DNA from: PALSA-612 sp963755155
GTDB taxonomy: Bacteria > Actinomycetota > Thermoleophilia > Gaiellales > Gaiellaceae
Length of the DNA stretch: 64,000 nucleotides
Reading direction: 5' to 3'
Assembly: GCA_963755155.1 (NCBI GenBank)
Contig: CAVWIV010000007.1
Location: 434,001 to 498,000, forward strand
The translations under genes and the position numbers were made by a program. Each line of letters begins with the position of its first letter. Positions within the stretch are counted from its first letter, which is position 1. The notes under the pieces are model-generated. The model did no database searches. It had not been told where the DNA came from and worked only from the letters and a program-made list of their open reading frames with translations. Below are positions 63,848 to 64,000 of this stretch, in pieces.

Positions 63848-64000
63848 GTGGACGTCGGAACGATGCTGCTCGTGGTCGGCGCGATCCTCGCCGGGAGCAT
63901 CCTCGTCGCGCTCGGCGCTGCGAGGATAGGCGTTCCGTCGCTCGTCGCCTTTCTCGTGCTCGGGATGCTGCTCGGCTCGGACGGTCCGGGCGGGATCGAG
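63848..64000 (+). CDS. CPA1/NhaP2-type cation-proton antiporter, 3' end outside window
   Basis: Only 51 codons visible from GTG 63848. MLLVVGAILAGSILVALGAA is helix 1, then RIGVPSLVAFLVLGMLLGSDGPGG, the conserved G-V-P ... G-M-L-x-G pattern at the start of NhaP2/CvrA potassium-proton antiporters. Consistent with the ion-transport theme here, but the diagnostic core lies outside the window. Confidence 0.7.
   Translation, partial: MDVGTMLLVVGAILAGSILVALGAARIGVPSLVAFLVLGMLLGSDGPGGIE

Overview
This 64 kb window is very GC-rich, gene-dense chromosomal DNA from an actinobacterium. I would place it in or near class Thermoleophilia (Gaiellales/Solirubrobacterales-like), with moderate confidence. The reasons are an F420-type Ddn-family nitroreductase, Rex, heavy use of GTG starts, type-4 uracil-DNA glycosylase, a DUF2277 protein, and many start codons preceded by a -10-like TANNNT hexamer at only 6-9 nt, as in leaderless actinobacterial mRNAs. 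There is no phage, IS element, CRISPR array or rRNA. One tRNA (Val, GAC) is present.

Layout. 1-2091: two MFS exporters (first cut by the window edge). 2098-4387: folate pabB-pabC and a Ddn-like reductase. 4405-6704: uvrB and DUF2277. 6697-11749: phosphoesterase, small secreted/membrane proteins, two CHRD proteins, an APH-like kinase, a lipoprotein, a PH-domain protein and a cupredoxin. 11840-17003: uvrA, a hypothetical, a hydrolase-adenylate cyclase and a Yip1-like protein. 16884-19292 (minus): pantothenate genes (DUF2520-panC-panB). 19365-22703: FmdB, UDG and the t6A set tsaE-tsaB-rimI-tsaD, then an S8 protease. 25239-27473: glutamate dehydrogenase, glutaredoxin-like protein, rex. 27721-34708: glycosyltransferase, YbdK-type ligase, two secreted proteins, proton pyrophosphatase. 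34727-42691: potassium block (trkH-trkA; two APC-USP permeases; two RCK/TrkA proteins). 42709-44497: sugar dehydrogenase, HAD-like, VanZ. 44525-49422: cobalamin-riboswitch operon. 49474-56735: flippase-like protein, PadR-HAAS pair, pcrA, two Eis-like acetyltransferases, YidB. 56828-60029: two LytM-like proteins tail to tail and a TolB-like propeller. 60146-64000: tRNA, membrane protein, PIN protein, hydrolase, CorA, ZIP and the start of an antiporter.

The most interesting block is 44525-49422. A cobalamin riboswitch precedes two DUF4430 (transcobalamin C-domain-like) exported proteins, a complete ECF transporter (T, double ATPase, S) and an exported alpha/alpha-toroid repeat protein. Animal transcobalamin and intrinsic factor combine exactly these two folds in one chain, so this looks like a split, transcobalamin-like B12 capture system feeding an ECF importer.

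A caution on sequence quality: at least 17 single-base frame breaks interrupt 15 otherwise well-conserved genes, mostly as one apparently extra base. This looks like consensus error in a draft or metagenomic assembly rather than gene decay. I annotate those genes over their full span and state where the frame breaks.
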